A DNA stretch of 64,000 nucleotides from Bradysia coprophila (lineage: Eukaryota; Arthropoda; Insecta; Diptera; Sciaridae), in NCBI RefSeq assembly GCF_014529535.1, contig NW_023503493.1, positions 17,144,001 to 17,208,000 of the forward strand. Reading direction: 5' to 3'. The position numbers and the translations under genes are program-made. Below are positions 36,355 to 47,754 of this stretch, piece after piece. Positions within the stretch are counted from its first letter, which is position 1, and each line of letters opens with the position of its first letter. A model generated the notes under the pieces. The model did no database searches and had not been told where the DNA came from. It saw only the letters and a list, made by a program, of their open reading frames with translations.

Positions 36355-37863
36355 ATGAATTCCACACCTACTTCGGTTAGTATCGAGTCGAGTGAAAAGG
36401 TCGCTTTCGTCTATAGAACAGGAACATTAAACTATACCTATGTATGCAGTCATTGCAACTGTTTATTCACTAACATTACGGATATTTTGGACCACATCGA
36501 GACTCACTTCACCAGCCTCGACCAGGACCATATTAACACCGATAACGAGCCGTACCGTGATAAAGATCTAGTGAAAGCGACACCATCAGCAGCAAATTAC
36601 ATCGACCATCATTCCAACGGTTTGAGTTACAAATGTAAATTGTGTGGTGAAAGCCAAGAGTCGCAGGACGATTTGAATCATCATTGCTTGACAAAACATT
36701 CCGGCGACAATCAGTGTAGATTCTGTGCGATTTCTTTTGATACGACGTCGAAGCTATTACCCCACCTAATTGATGCACATATGAACGTAACGCAGTTGAT
36801 CTGTTGCATTTGTTCAGAAAATTTTGTTTGCAAGACTAGTTTTTATGGACATGTTCAAAACCATGGTGTAAGCGACACGTCTATCATCTCAGACATCATC
36901 TCGAAATGTGAAAATTTTAAGGAAGTCTGCGTGGAACTGGAAGTTGAAGAGTGTAGTGACATGTTGCAGTGCGACATTTGTGGATCGACGTTTGATACGA
37001 AACATAAATTGAGTTTACACATGAAGGATACACACGCTACCAAGCACACTGCTGTGAAAAGGGGCATGTATATGTGTATCCAATGCAACCGGAACATCCA
37101 AGGGAAATTTTTATTCTACGCCCATCAATACGAACATCTAATGGGCGGTTTCGACGATGCAGATGATGTTACGTTGATCGACAAATTGAAAACATTTCTT
37201 AACGCCAACATTCTGTACGATACACTTGCTCCGGACAAAGCTTTCGGTTGTAAAATTTGCTCCCACTTATCGGTGAAACGGAGGAAAAACATTGAGACGC
37301 ACATACTGCAAGAGCACGTTTATCGCCTGCAATTCAAAAAACGATCGGAAAAGAAATTTCCCTGCGAGTACTGTGGCCAAAAGTTCACTCTTTCACACAA
37401 TATGCTTGTTCATAAACGGATTCACACGATGGAACGACCCTACACTTGCCTGATATGCAATAAATCCTTTTCGCATTCGAGCTACATGAAATATCATGAG
37501 AGGGTCCACAGCGGTCTTAAAACCTTTCAATGTTCAACCTGCGGTATGTCGTTCAAATCCAAAACCAAATTGAATCAGCACAACAAAATCCATTCGAGTG
37601 AAACGACCAAGTGTCCCATTTGCAGCAAAGAATTCAAAGAACATCGGCTGAATGTGCACATCAAGCATGTCCATCAAAACGAGCATCGCCCGTACAAGTG
37701 CAATGTGTGTGAGCAGGCATTCAAAACGGCAAAAACACTGAAAACTCATACGTATAGGCATAGCGGAGAGAAGAAATATCAATGTCGATTTCATTGCGAC
37801 GAACGATTTACTTCCACAGCTGGACGTCGGGGTCATGAACGGAGCAAGCATGAAACGCATTAG
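36355..37863 (+). CDS. C2H2 zinc-finger protein, 13 fingers, single exon
   Basis: A 502-residue intronless gene from ATG 36355 to TAG 37861. Thirteen C2H2-type fingers fill almost the whole protein. Early ones are divergent (for example YVCSHCNCLF near residue 28 and LICCICSENF near 144). Those from residue 340 on follow the classic pattern with linkers such as HTMERPY and HSGEKKY. One finger starts C-R-F-H-C, a C-x3-C variant. No ZAD, BTB or KRAB domain is present, so this is probably a DNA-binding protein of unknown target. AATAAA signals follow at 37874 and 37899. It is convergent with the ZAD gene ending at 39515. The orthologue was not identified. Confidence 0.88.
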   Translation: MNSTPTSVSIESSEKVAFVYRTGTLNYTYVCSHCNCLFTNITDILDHIETHFTSLDQDHINTDNEPYRDKDLVKATPSAANYIDHHSNGLSYKCKLCGESQESQDDLNHHCLTKHSGDNQCRFCAISFDTTSKLLPHLIDAHMNVTQLICCICSENFVCKTSFYGHVQNHGVSDTSIISDIISKCENFKEVCVELEVEECSDMLQCDICGSTFDTKHKLSLHMKDTHATKHTAVKRGMYMCIQCNRNIQGKFLFYAHQYEHLMGGFDDADDVTLIDKLKTFLNANILYDTLAPDKAFGCKICSHLSVKRRKNIETHILQEHVYRLQFKKRSEKKFPCEYCGQKFTLSHNMLVHKRIHTMERPYTCLICNKSFSHSSYMKYHERVHSGLKTFQCSTCGMSFKSKTKLNQHNKIHSSETTKCPICSKEFKEHRLNVHIKHVHQNEHRPYKCNVCEQAFKTAKTLKTHTYRHSGEKKYQCRFHCDERFTSTAGRRGHERSKHETH

Positions 37864-37898
37864 CGCTCTTTGTAATAAACATTTATTTCTTTTTACAA

Positions 37899-37904
37899 AA
37901 TAAA
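37899..37904 (+). terminator. Poly(A) signal of the 13-finger gene
   Basis: AATAAA lies 36 nt past the stop codon, with an earlier AATAAA at 37874. Either could direct cleavage. Confidence 0.55.
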
Positions 37905-38177
37905 TAATTGGAACGACACAAAATCAGAATGCGAAATGGAATTTACTTAAATCCTTAGACGTTGGCGTTGGCAAAGTTGTCGGTATGTTGGTAAATTTAA
38001 ATAACAAAAGGCTTTCGGATAGGATCAATAGAAATCAAGACATAGCTCATTTGTACATTGTTTCATACATTTTTGCCGAAGCATGTTCCAGGATATACAG
38101 ATTTTTGATGACAAAAATCCCTATGTGAGGGATTCTGCTGAAAATCAGCCTACAAAGTCGGACGTATTTTTTTCTTA

Positions 38178-38581
38178 AGCTTAAGACGAATCTACACATG
38201 GCTAAATTGTTGCCTACATTTCGGAGCAAAATAATTATTATTTTTATTATAATTTTGAACTCGCATGCCTTTTCGAAAAAGTACGACCATCGTTTGGTGT
38301 TAAAATGTGTTAGTTTTCAGCAAACATTAAAATGTTTGTGGTGATGTTACCTAACTCCGAGAAATATGTGTCAATTTTCGTGAAATATTGAGTTTTCTGG
38401 AACTGAGGTTACATCACCACAAACATCTAAATTTTCACTGAAAGCTAAAACATTTTAACACCAAACGATGGTTGTACTTTTTCGTAAAAGGATGCTAGTC
38501 CAAAATTATTATCAAAATAATAATAATTTTGCCCCGAAATGTAGGCAACAATTTAGCCATGTGTAGATTTGTCTTAAGCTT
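38178..38581. repeat. About 404-bp foldback element
   Basis: Arms begin GCTTAAGAC-x-AATCTACACATGG and continue as an inverted repeat for roughly 170 bp on each side. They include TGGCTAAATTGTTGCCTAC and CATCGTTTGGTGTTAAAATG with their reverse complements. The centre lies near 38380. Non-coding. Confidence 0.85.
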
Positions 38582-38672
38582 TAGCAAATTTTGATATGTA
38601 CTTGTCAGGCTCGATGTCCAAAATTTGTTTTAAAGTTCATGGGTGACCACACCACACCAATGGAGGGTGATG

Positions 38673-38843
38673 CAGGGCCTATTTTCGATCATTTAAATTC
38701 TCGAAATTATCGAAAAATTCTCTAAATTCTACAAAAATGATCGAAATTCTCAAATTTACGTTTGGAGAATTTTGATAATTTTTCGACAATTTCGACAATT
38801 TTTTGATAATTTCGACAATTTAAATTATCGAAAATAGGCCCTA
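38673..38843. mobile_element. hAT-type MITE with 8-bp target-site duplication
   Basis: A 171-bp element begins CAGGGCCTATTTTCGA and ends TCGAAAATAGGCCCTA. It is flanked on both sides by the 8-bp direct repeat GGGTGATG (38665-38672 and 38844-38851). CAGGG/CCCTA-type termini with an 8-bp duplication are characteristic of hAT transposons. It has no coding capacity, so it needs a hAT transposase from elsewhere. Confidence 0.88.
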
Positions 38844-38851
38844 GGGTGATG

Positions 38852-39514
38852 TGTGATCACATGGTTTTTTTTTGTGGAAAGCTGAGGTCATGTAGTTGCG
38901 GGACAACGTGGTTTGTGGTGGTATACAGAGAAAAATCATTTTGTAAAAATTTAAAAAAAATGTCCAAATTTGATGAAATTTTGGGAAGAACAGGTGTATA
39001 ACTTGAAGTAAATCCTAACCACAGCGCTCACACAGTGTCCAACTTTCCTACTGGGTCCCAAGTTTTGGAAATTCGTCCTATTCATATTCGAGACTACGAG
39101 TTTCGGTTGTCCAGATTAAAACGAACCTCCCCCTTGGAATCTCTTAAACTAGGAAAATATAGGAAATTTCACAGACATTTTACCAGAGTGATATTTCACT
39201 TGAAAATAGAATGAAGAAAAAGAATGACGTACTAGAAAAAATTGTGACACCTCTACAGGCCAACCGAGGTTCCCCATTCGAACCATTGATTTTTCATAAC
39301 ATAATCTTCTTGAGATAACATAAGTGCAATTGACTCAAAATAAACCGAAAAGTTACTGTTATTGAGAAAGGAAAATTGTCCTACTTGTCCTACCATAAGA
39401 CACCATGAAATTTTGAGTGGGAAATCTGAGACCATTTCGGTGACATTTAACCGACGATCGACCGAAAGAATATGAAAAGAATGATCCGCTACCTTAAACT
39501 TTGCCTGACGTCAA
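38852..39514. other. Gene-free spacer between convergent zinc-finger genes
   Basis: About 660 bp of AT-rich DNA in which no gene, repeat family or clear regulatory site was seen. Confidence 0.55.
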
Positions 39515-41871
39515 CTACCATAAATTCGATGAATCTGGCACCTTAATGTAAGTAGAAAACGGATCTATGGATTGACAGTCGATTGAGGAATCATGATATC
39601 CAATGTCGCTATCAATTGGCAAAGGTTTATTTGATGTTGGTGGTTCGGCTCTCGGTGGTTCAATGTTCGTTGATGGAGTCTTATTTGAGCTGAAAAGCAA
39701 GAAATCGTTTTATTTAAAGAAGACGATAAAAAATATGTCTGAGCATTACATTGTTGTGTTGTGCTGTTTCGAATGTCGTACCAGTGCCGATGACTGGTTG
39801 AATCTTGTTCTGCAAGAAAATGATTCGAATGAAATCCAAAATGTGAGACACAGAGACATTCTGTTGAGAAACAGCCTACCGAAATCGAACACATTTTACA
39901 GTGGACTTTTTTTTACAGTAAAGGGCAATCAAATTCACTCAAACAAACAAAAGTGGCTATGCATGCTTTAACGATTTTACCACTACCACGCGTGTGTACT
40001 TTGTATAAAATCCGTATAAACAAACACTCATAACCAGTCTTCTTTGTATGAGTGAGTCAGCTGAAGCAAACTTAGGCCGAAATTTGATTGCCTGCATGTG
40101 TCCCGAAAATAGTCCTTGGCTTCTACGACCTTTCTAGGAACTCATAAAAATGTATACCGATTTCGGTAAGTTTTCTTCTTCTTCGAAAGAAGCCTTAAAA
40201 ACTCCGCTGTCACAGTTTACCCGCAAATTTGGCAGACGAAGGGCTTCTCCCCACTATGAATTCGATAATGGCAAGTGAGATTCGAACTGTTTGAAAATTT
40301 CTTCCCGCATTCGGTGCAATGGTGTCGTTTTTCACCTACGTGAACGGTGCGAAAATGAACATTCAAATAGGACGTCTTGTAAAACGTTTTTCCACACTCT
40401 AGGCACTTGTGCTTTTTTTCGCCGGTATGCGTTCCAGCATGACTATTCAACTCCGAAGCTAGAGAATTCGGGATTTCGTAATTTTGCAATTGACAATGTA
40501 CATATGTTGAAACGGATCCCATACCTGATTTGAAAGCACGATCACACTGCGTACAGGGGAAATCCCTTGAATCGGAATGTATTCGTTGATGTGCTTTGAG
40601 GTTGCTAGACGTTGTGAAAAGTTTCGAACATTTTTCGCATTGATAAGGTCGTTCCCTGCAAAATCGGAAATTTTCTTCTTATAGACTCGGAACAACATTT
40701 CACTTATTTGTCAATACAAACCCGCTGTGCACCCTCATGTGTAAGGCTAAATTTCCTGGCTGTGAAAACTTTAAATTACAACAGGTGCATTTGAATGGCC
40801 GCTCGCTGTGAAGTGAACGAACACAGAATTATTCAAAAATGTACGGAGTGTGAACTGATCAACATGTTGCCTACGAATGATTTGCATCATGTACGTTACG
40901 TACCCGCTATGTGTCCGAACGTGCGATTCCATGTAGCCATACGCAAAAGTCTTTCCACAAATTAGACATTGTGTCGGATCGGTCAGTTTCTTTGTCTTTC
41001 GTTGCTCCGCTTTACCACTCTTTCGTTTGCTTTTCTTTTCGCTTAAAAATTTGTCCAAATCGGCACGTGACACCAGACTCTTCTGTTTCTTCCGTTTCGA
41101 TGGCCTGGATACAGTCGGTTCGGAAATTTTTTCACTTTCATTACTAGACGCTACTTTCACGTCCTCGGACGACGGAGCAATGGTGTAATCAACCTGCGAC
41201 AAATTTAATGTTTCGTCCATGTCGTCCTGATGAATGTATGATGGGACCGTTGTGATTGGAATGACATCTTGTTCGATGTGCGACTGTAACATGACTGCTT
41301 CTTCGGTATTTGATTCGCCAAATATTTCACACATTGCATTCATAGCAGCGTAGATTTCCTCGTCCTTCACTTGGGTGGAATTGTCGTTGTTCGGAATGGA
41401 AACGAGCTTCACGTAGTTGTCTTTGCTAATGTTGCTGTTGCTGTGAAATGGAATCGGAATGAATAAACCTGAAATTGTTTCCTATCGGTATGCTTACACT
41501 GCATTCTTTTCGGGTTTCTCACTGTTGTCCATCACATCCAAACCAAGACACTCCCTCAATCGCATATCAGAATTCTCACATTGTTGCTTCAATTGATAGG
41601 CTACCTCCAGACGGTACATGCAATTGTTACAGATGGATGATGGCAATTCGTCATCGTCGTCGGTGATCTAAAATTCCAAATGAAGGAGAAACTTTTTTGG
41701 TAACGTGGGAAACAGTGACGGAAGTCTATTTAGAATTTTGACCTTAACATTGGTGCAACTAACAATCATATCCAGCGGACTGATTGCATATTCGTTGCTG
41801 TATATGGACAATAGAATGCCTTCCTCCAAGCAAACGCGACAAATTTTATTTATATCGAACACACGCTCCAT
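39515..41871 (-). CDS. ZAD-domain C2H2 zinc-finger protein, eight exons
   Basis: Exons on the minus strand are 41871-41743, 41667-41498, 41440-40904, 40805-40722, 40655-40525, 40458-40221, 39809-39750 and 39689-39515. They total 1524 nt, exactly 507 codons plus stop. The start is the ATG at 41871, whose context has a purine at -3 and G at +4. An N-terminal ZAD zinc-binding dimerisation domain uses Cys11/Cys14 (CRVC) and Cys56/Cys59 (CNNC) split by intron 1. An acidic region and a Lys/Arg-rich stretch follow, then seven C2H2 fingers. Exons 3, 4 and 5 join in the HSGERP-type linkers, so those fingers are exon modules. The seventh finger is completed only by the 60-nt exon 7. Stopping at the TAA in exon 6 (40217) would leave half a finger. 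The last exon is a Pro/Ser-rich tail. ZAD proteins are an insect-expanded class of transcription factors. Exon 7 could alternatively end at its own TAA (39746-39748). Confidence 0.85.
39921..40093. mobile_element. Family B MITE inside intron 6 of the ZAD gene
   Basis: Ends GGGCAATCAAATTC and GAAATTTGATTGCC form an inverted pair. The inside shares GGCTATGCATG, ACCACGCGTGTGTAC and ACTCATAACCA with the element at 31525-31706. It lies wholly within the intron 40220-39810. Confidence 0.7.
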
Positions 41872-43000
41872 TACAGCAAATAAATCGAATAAAAATTTCA
41901 AAACATTGGACCGAGAATTCTTCCACAACACAATGCTATTCTTGTGTTGTTTTTGTTTGCCTGTCTAACAGATTTGACAGTTGTCATGAACGGTGTGAGC
42001 GGTGAGCCAAGGATATTAAATTCATACAAGGTAGTAGATGCAGTCGATTTTCGACTATAGAATCGACAAATTTTTTGTCTGGTCAGGGCCTTAATTCTCA
42101 AACGTTCATAACTTTAAGCATTCGTTACTTGACAGTTCTTTTGGGGGTTTATACAAGGTTGTGAACTTTTAGGAGGTCTCTCAGATACAGATACGCGGTT
42201 GAAGCATACAAAATTTGACATTTTCATACACTTTCGTAGAAGATGGATTCTGTTTTGTGTGTCCCCGCGTATCTAATAAAATTGCGGTCTGCGTGACCTC
42301 CCCAACAGTCTATATCTTTGGTTTTATACACACAACTGTCAAGTTACGGAATATTTGGAGTTACGAAAGTACGAGAATTGACACCCTGAGCACATACAGA
42401 GTTCGTTCGACGCAAGAACAACTAAAAATCCGCATGCGTGGTATGGTTGTATTATTTTTGCACTTTGATATAGACGATTATGACGAGAAAATGTTTCGAA
42501 GTGGAAATTGATTTGAACAAAGAATGAGAGCTGTCAAAACACTTTACAAAATAATTTCTTCTTCAATTGACACTTCCCGCAAGTACAAATTATTTTATGT
42601 AGGTGCTTTGACAGCTCCCGCAAGTTCTTTGTTTTCTTCAAAATATTTCACGTCATTGTTTTGACAACTCAAATTAATATCCTTGGAAGAGACTTATGAA
42701 CCAATCTAAATACCCACGCCTTTAATTAGACTGGTCAAAACCGTACTTGAAGAAATTATAGACTCATTCAAAATTTCGTAAAATTTAAGGCTCCGAACAG
42801 CTCGACCTGAAACCTGAAGCTTAGACTGAACTGAAATTAAATTAACAAATTTTACTTGACCTGAATTTACTTGAAACCTGAAGTTCAGGTCAGATTTCAT
42901 GTATCTAAGATTTTTTAGGTATACCTGAAATCCGACCTGATTTACCTCCACTTTTACTGATTTTCAGATTTAAAGTAATTTCAGTCATATCAGTTCAGAT
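41872..43000. other. Intergenic, with a degenerate ACCTGAA repeat patch
   Basis: Upstream region of the ZAD gene. No gene is supported. From about 42785 to 42960 the DNA is made of degenerate words such as GACCTGAA, TTACTTGA and AGGTCAGAT, resembling another patch at 54600-54740. Confidence 0.5.
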
Positions 43001-43658
43001 CTTAGAGTAATTATACCTAGAGAGGTATTTCGTACGATAGAATGTGGTCCCGACATCAGTTTGTATAAGATTCACATTTCGTACAATTTTACGTAGAGCT
43101 TTTACTAACACATGTAGGCGTTGACAATTTTGATAGTTGTCAGTTTTGTATTTTCTAAATCGCGTACCTCTATTTTGAAATTTTGTTTGAAATCATTCGC
43201 AATAATAATAATTAAATATGGTGCAAATGTGATTCATTACGGGATGCCAAGGTAAAGGAATCAAGGGCAATGCCTGTTCATTTTTCCGGTGATTTTATGC
43301 GCTTAATAAAAAAATTGCGCGATTTGCATGTTTGTTGATTTGTAGTTTTCCTTCAAGAGACCGATTGCCCAACTAATTTGCTGCATAAAACAACACGGGT
43401 CAATTTCTATTATTTTCGTTGTGTTAAACCTGTTAAACACAATGTGTTTGTTGATATCAGTTCATATCAGTGGTATGTAAAAGGTTCACGTTTTAAAAAG
43501 AATCCTTCTCGCATGCACATTTAAATTTTTTGCGTTAATTTGCCCACCAATTTAGTAGGGAAAAACTTACACTATCAAATATTACGTATTTCATGTCGGG
43601 ACCACAAATTTTACGTAATTCTGTTCGTAATTTCCTCTCTAGGTATAATTACTCTAAG
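43001..43658. mobile_element. 658-bp MITE with 8-bp target-site duplication
   Basis: Termini CTTAGAGTAATTATACCTAG and the exact inverse open inverted repeats of about 60 bp that include GTGGTCCCGACAT. The element is flanked by identical 8-bp direct repeats GTTCAGAT (42993-43000 and 43659-43666). An 8-bp duplication fits hAT-like transposition (P and Merlin elements also give 8-9 bp). No transposase frame is present. Confidence 0.87.
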
Positions 43659-43840
43659 GTTCAGATTCAAATTTTCGCCGGTTGACCTTGATAACGTCTC
43701 TGACAATAATTGCCCCTCACACCTTCATCGCTGCAAACTATTCGTAGAGCCAACTTCAGACGACAATTTCATTGTTTTGCTTTAATTTTTTCGGTGTGAC
43801 ACTTACAATCTCAGTCGAACATTCGAGGCCACACCGCCGG

Positions 43841-43848
43841 TATAAATA
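43841..43848 (+). promoter_or_regulatory. TATA-like element upstream of Hip
   Basis: TATAAATA lies 234 nt before the Hip start codon, in a suitable place for a core promoter. A possible 5'-UTR intron follows, with donor AAT|GTAAGT at 43937 and acceptor TTTAATAG ending at 44062, just 12 nt before the ATG. Both are predictions. Confidence 0.4.
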
Positions 43849-44074
43849 ATAAAGATATTGTATTCACTGTGCATATTTTGCTAATATAAGCGAGTCATTT
43901 TTACGCAAATAATCGCAGTCGTTTTGCATCACAAATGTAAGTTCCGAAATAAATATTATTCTACGCAGCACAAGATACCGATGTCGTAGAAGGTGTTGGT
44001 ATCTCGTAACTTTTGTTATCGCACCGTCTTAATTCGGCTCGTATATGTTTTGCATTTAATAGATTCGTACGAAA

Positions 44075-45297
44075 ATGGCGTGTCCGATTAATGAAGAGGA
44101 ACTGAAAAAATTGAAAGTTTTCGTCGATGTGTGTTCTGCAAATCCAGTGCTTCTAAATCTGCCGCAATTGAGTTTTTTCAAAGCATTCATTGAGAAGATG
44201 GGTGGTAGAGTACCAAGTGACAGTTCATTTAGTCCACCGTAAGTTTTACGAAAAAAAACGCTTTCCGTTACTCAGCCATTCATCTAATTGTACATTCCAG
44301 GCCGCCACAACCACAACCTCAACCCGCTGCAGCTGAGGCAGATTCCGAGCCAGACTCATTTTCCGAATCTGAAGAAAAAATTGAAAGTGAACCAGAGTCC
44401 GATATCGATATTGATCGTGAGGGATGTGTCGAACCAGACACCGTAAACGATACACAAAAAATGGGTGACGTAGCGAAAACGCCGACTGAAGAGGAACAGG
44501 ATCAGGCGAGCGACATTCGGGCAAAGGCTAATAGCGCCTATTCCCAACAAAATTTCGATGAAGCCATTTCATTATACACCGATGCCATACAACTGAATCC
44601 AACGAACGCCTTGTTCTACGCAAAACGGGGTCAAGCATTTCTAAAACTGAGCCGACCGAACGCTTGCATCAAAGATTGTAACCGAGCATTGGAATTGAAT
44701 TGTGACTCTGCAGCTGCCTACAAATTCCGTGGACGTGCAAATCGATTGCTGGGCAATTGGGAAGATTCAGCTAAGGATTTGCGGCAGGCGTGCAAAATCG
44801 ACTTTGATGAAGAAGCCGACGAATGGTTGCGCGAAGTAACGCCCAATGCTAAGAAAATTGAAGTCCATCGCGTCAAACAGGAGCGTAGAAAGGCCGAAAA
44901 AGAACTGCGCGAACGACAAGAACGTGTGAAGAGAGCCCAGAAGGCCAACGAGAAAGCCAAAGCCAAAGCTAGCAAGCAAGCGAAGAAGGAACCATCCGGA
45001 ATGGGTGGAATGGGAGGAATGCCATTTTCGAATCCGGAAATATTGGAAGCTTTCAAAGATCCTGAAGTCTCTGCAGCCTTCCAAGACATCATGACCAATC
45101 CCGGCAACATAATGAAATACCAAAACAATCCAAAAGTCATGAAGTTGGTTACATTGGTAGGACAATCAATGGGAGGAATGGGCGGAATGGGAGGTATGGG
45201 TGGAATGGGCGGAATGGGTGGAATGCCGAATTTCGGTGGTGATGCTACTGGTGGTCCTAAACGCTCAACAGATTTTCAAGATGACGGATTGGATTAA
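44075..45297 (+). CDS. HIP: Hsc70-interacting protein Hip (ST13)
   Basis: Hip is a cytosolic co-chaperone that binds the Hsp70 ATPase domain and stabilises its ADP state. Exon 1 (44075-44238) and exon 2 (44301-45297) give 386 residues, in line with the family. The first 45 residues form the N-terminal dimerisation domain (LKKLKVFVDVCSANP, FFKAFIEKMGG). A Pro/Gln and then acidic linker follows, next three TPR motifs (from ASDIRAKANSAYSQQ to about residue 250), and a highly charged helix. The C-terminal DP/STI1-like domain has a paired FSNPEILEAFKDPEV signature and is followed by GGM repeats. The GGM tract sits after the DP domain here, with a shorter one before it. AATAAA follows at 45476-45481. 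Confidence 0.95.
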
Positions 45298-47754
45298 GTG
45301 ACGTACTAACACAATACTTTGCAGGCATTTCTTCGCAATTTGAAAATAATTTTAATTTTTTTACATTAGCATTTTTCGGTTGAAAAACACACATAATACA
45401 AATTGGAATATGATATAAATGGAAAATATGAAAATGATAGTTTCTAACGCCCACAGACCGTTGTTTTCAATTTAAAATAAAAAACTTATTGAGCACAAAG
45501 ACAACAGGCGGCGAGATGTTGAAGAACAGGAGTAAAGCAACACTTTCTCTCATTTCTTCAGCAAAATGTAAGGTGGATATTTTGCACCAACAACTAACAT
45601 TACCACGAGCTAAGTTTAACATCAAAAGATTGTCAAGGTAAGACTACGTGCAAATTCTGAAGTATCTATTGCATTTCGTACATCATAAGAATCTAAGAAA
45701 AAAGTCATAACCTCCCATTGGAACAAAACAAATCCGACAACATCTAACACAATCTTAATAAGTGGAGTAGATTCAACAAGAGATTAGTTTTGAAGTTTTT
45801 TTTTTAAATCTACTCTCGAGTCTACTCTATCTTATTGAGATGCTGGCTTAACATAAGACTAATTATGTGAAATACCAGATTATGTTTACTTAGCCTTGTG
45901 GTTGTATGATGACAATAAAGAAGAGTTAAACATTTACCTTTACACAATGGCCCGAGGGGTCACCGACTTCCAGGATTATCTGGGAGTTTTCAAGGATAAT
46001 TTTGAAATAAATACCCCCTCGCAATGGTCATTGGTCAAGCAGGTTTTTGTATTAACTGAGGAGAGTTATGCACCAACCGTCACAAAAAGACATTTCCCAA
46101 ATAAAAAAATTTCGGTTCTTTCCTCAACTATATTCGGTAAACTATTTGGATGTTCATGTTAAAAAAAAAGAAACGAAATGCATTACGAAACGGAACGTTA
46201 TTATTGTGAAGATGCAACACACATCATCGAAACAAAGCGTAACAGCCGTTTAATGACGTTGAGTTCAAAACTCGCACTGTTATTACCGATTGTACACACA
46301 CATTTCCTCTATTTTACATCGGCAGAATCATAGAAAAAATAGCAAACAAAAAATTAAAATTTTTGTTTTTAAAATAGCAGAGAAATTATACAAAGTGCTC
46401 TCGTTCGGAATAAAATCGACTAACAAAAATAGCTACTTCAGTTGAGTGTCAAATGGGACGTGGATAACATCTCGCTTACACACAAAATAAAAAGACGAAA
46501 TTTTATTTTGCTTCATCGAAAGTGTGTAGTTCAAATGCAATTTATCAATCCCAGCCAGTGATTTCAAATTATATTTAATGTTCGATTTAAATCAAATCGA
46601 TGTGGTAATCAGACAAGCCGCATAAACCTTTCAATATAATTGTTTATCATCGTGTCCACAGTTTATCACAATCAAAATACTAATTAGGATACAGGTGAGG
46701 CAGGTAGCCGTCGCTTGATAATTTCTTGAAAGTGTGATAGATGATCGCGTGTGTGTGCTTTCGGATGCATATAGTAAATTGACTGCTCTACTCTCTAATT
46801 AATTAACCGGAATATTTGTTCGTTTACTGCCAAAAATAACATTCTAATTGATAGAAGTAAAAACAAATGCAAAACGACTATGCGATATTCACGTGGAATA
46901 TATTTATACGAACGAAAACCATTCGTCGTCGCGTAGAAAATAAAATTATTGAGAAAATGAATCGTCGTCGACGACAATCTTTTAATAACATCATCCCGAT
47001 TAGATTTTTCTATAGAAGATTGAATGCGTGTGTACAATGATGGGATAATGAGTCGACTTTTAGGTTCATTTATTTCAAGATACGTGGATTGGATATGGAT
47101 AAATTGTGTATGAATTCATATTGTGCTTATGTTGCTTTAGCCGTAAAGCGGTTTTCTAAGTAAATATTTACACAATTGTCGATGGATTAACCACTGCTTT
47201 TATTCGAATATTGTGATATGGGAGAACAATGAAATTCAGATTAAAATTTCATGTGATGAAAAGTTTAATTGAAAAAATTGAATTTCAAATTTATTTGGTT
47301 TATTTTATTGTTCGAATTAGCACTTCATTTAACGGCTATTTTACATAAATTTTAATTAAAATTTAATTTAAGCACCGAAAGAATGTACAAAATTGTAACA
47401 TCACTATAGACCGTAAAGCTGTTATCGAAATAAGTAAAATTTGAGTTCGATCGAGTGATGATATCAGTTCAGGCCGACGATTTTTATGCAACAATGAGCT
47501 TTGTGAAACGAGTCCCTTAAGATTGCGTCAAATTCCACCTAAGTTCTCGCTATACGTTCTTGATAATGACAGAGTGTGTATTGGTTGCGGGATCAGTTCT
47601 CACATTTACTAATCGGTTGCGGGATCAGTATTCAAATTTTCTTAAGTTTTAAGTATGTTGTGCGAAAAGAAATTAGCGGAAAACAACCACCATCGGTAAA
47701 TTTTCCATAGAACATCTGCAATTTGCAGGTGAAGTGAGCTTTGTGAGCTTTTGA
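45298..47754. other. Gene-free interval downstream of Hip
   Basis: AT-rich DNA after the Hip poly(A) signal at 45476. A 32-codon frame from the ATG near 45946 (MARGVTDFQDYLGVF) is followed by a splice-like CAG|GTTTTT but has no homologue I recognise and no partner exon. Nothing else is supportable. Confidence 0.5.

Noticed and set aside
45896-46162. 88-codon ORF with MARGVTDFQDYLGVF
   Set aside because: Composition is more protein-like than most spurious ORFs here, but its first in-frame ATG is internal. There is no recognisable family and no partner exon, so it was left as a comment in the interval entry.
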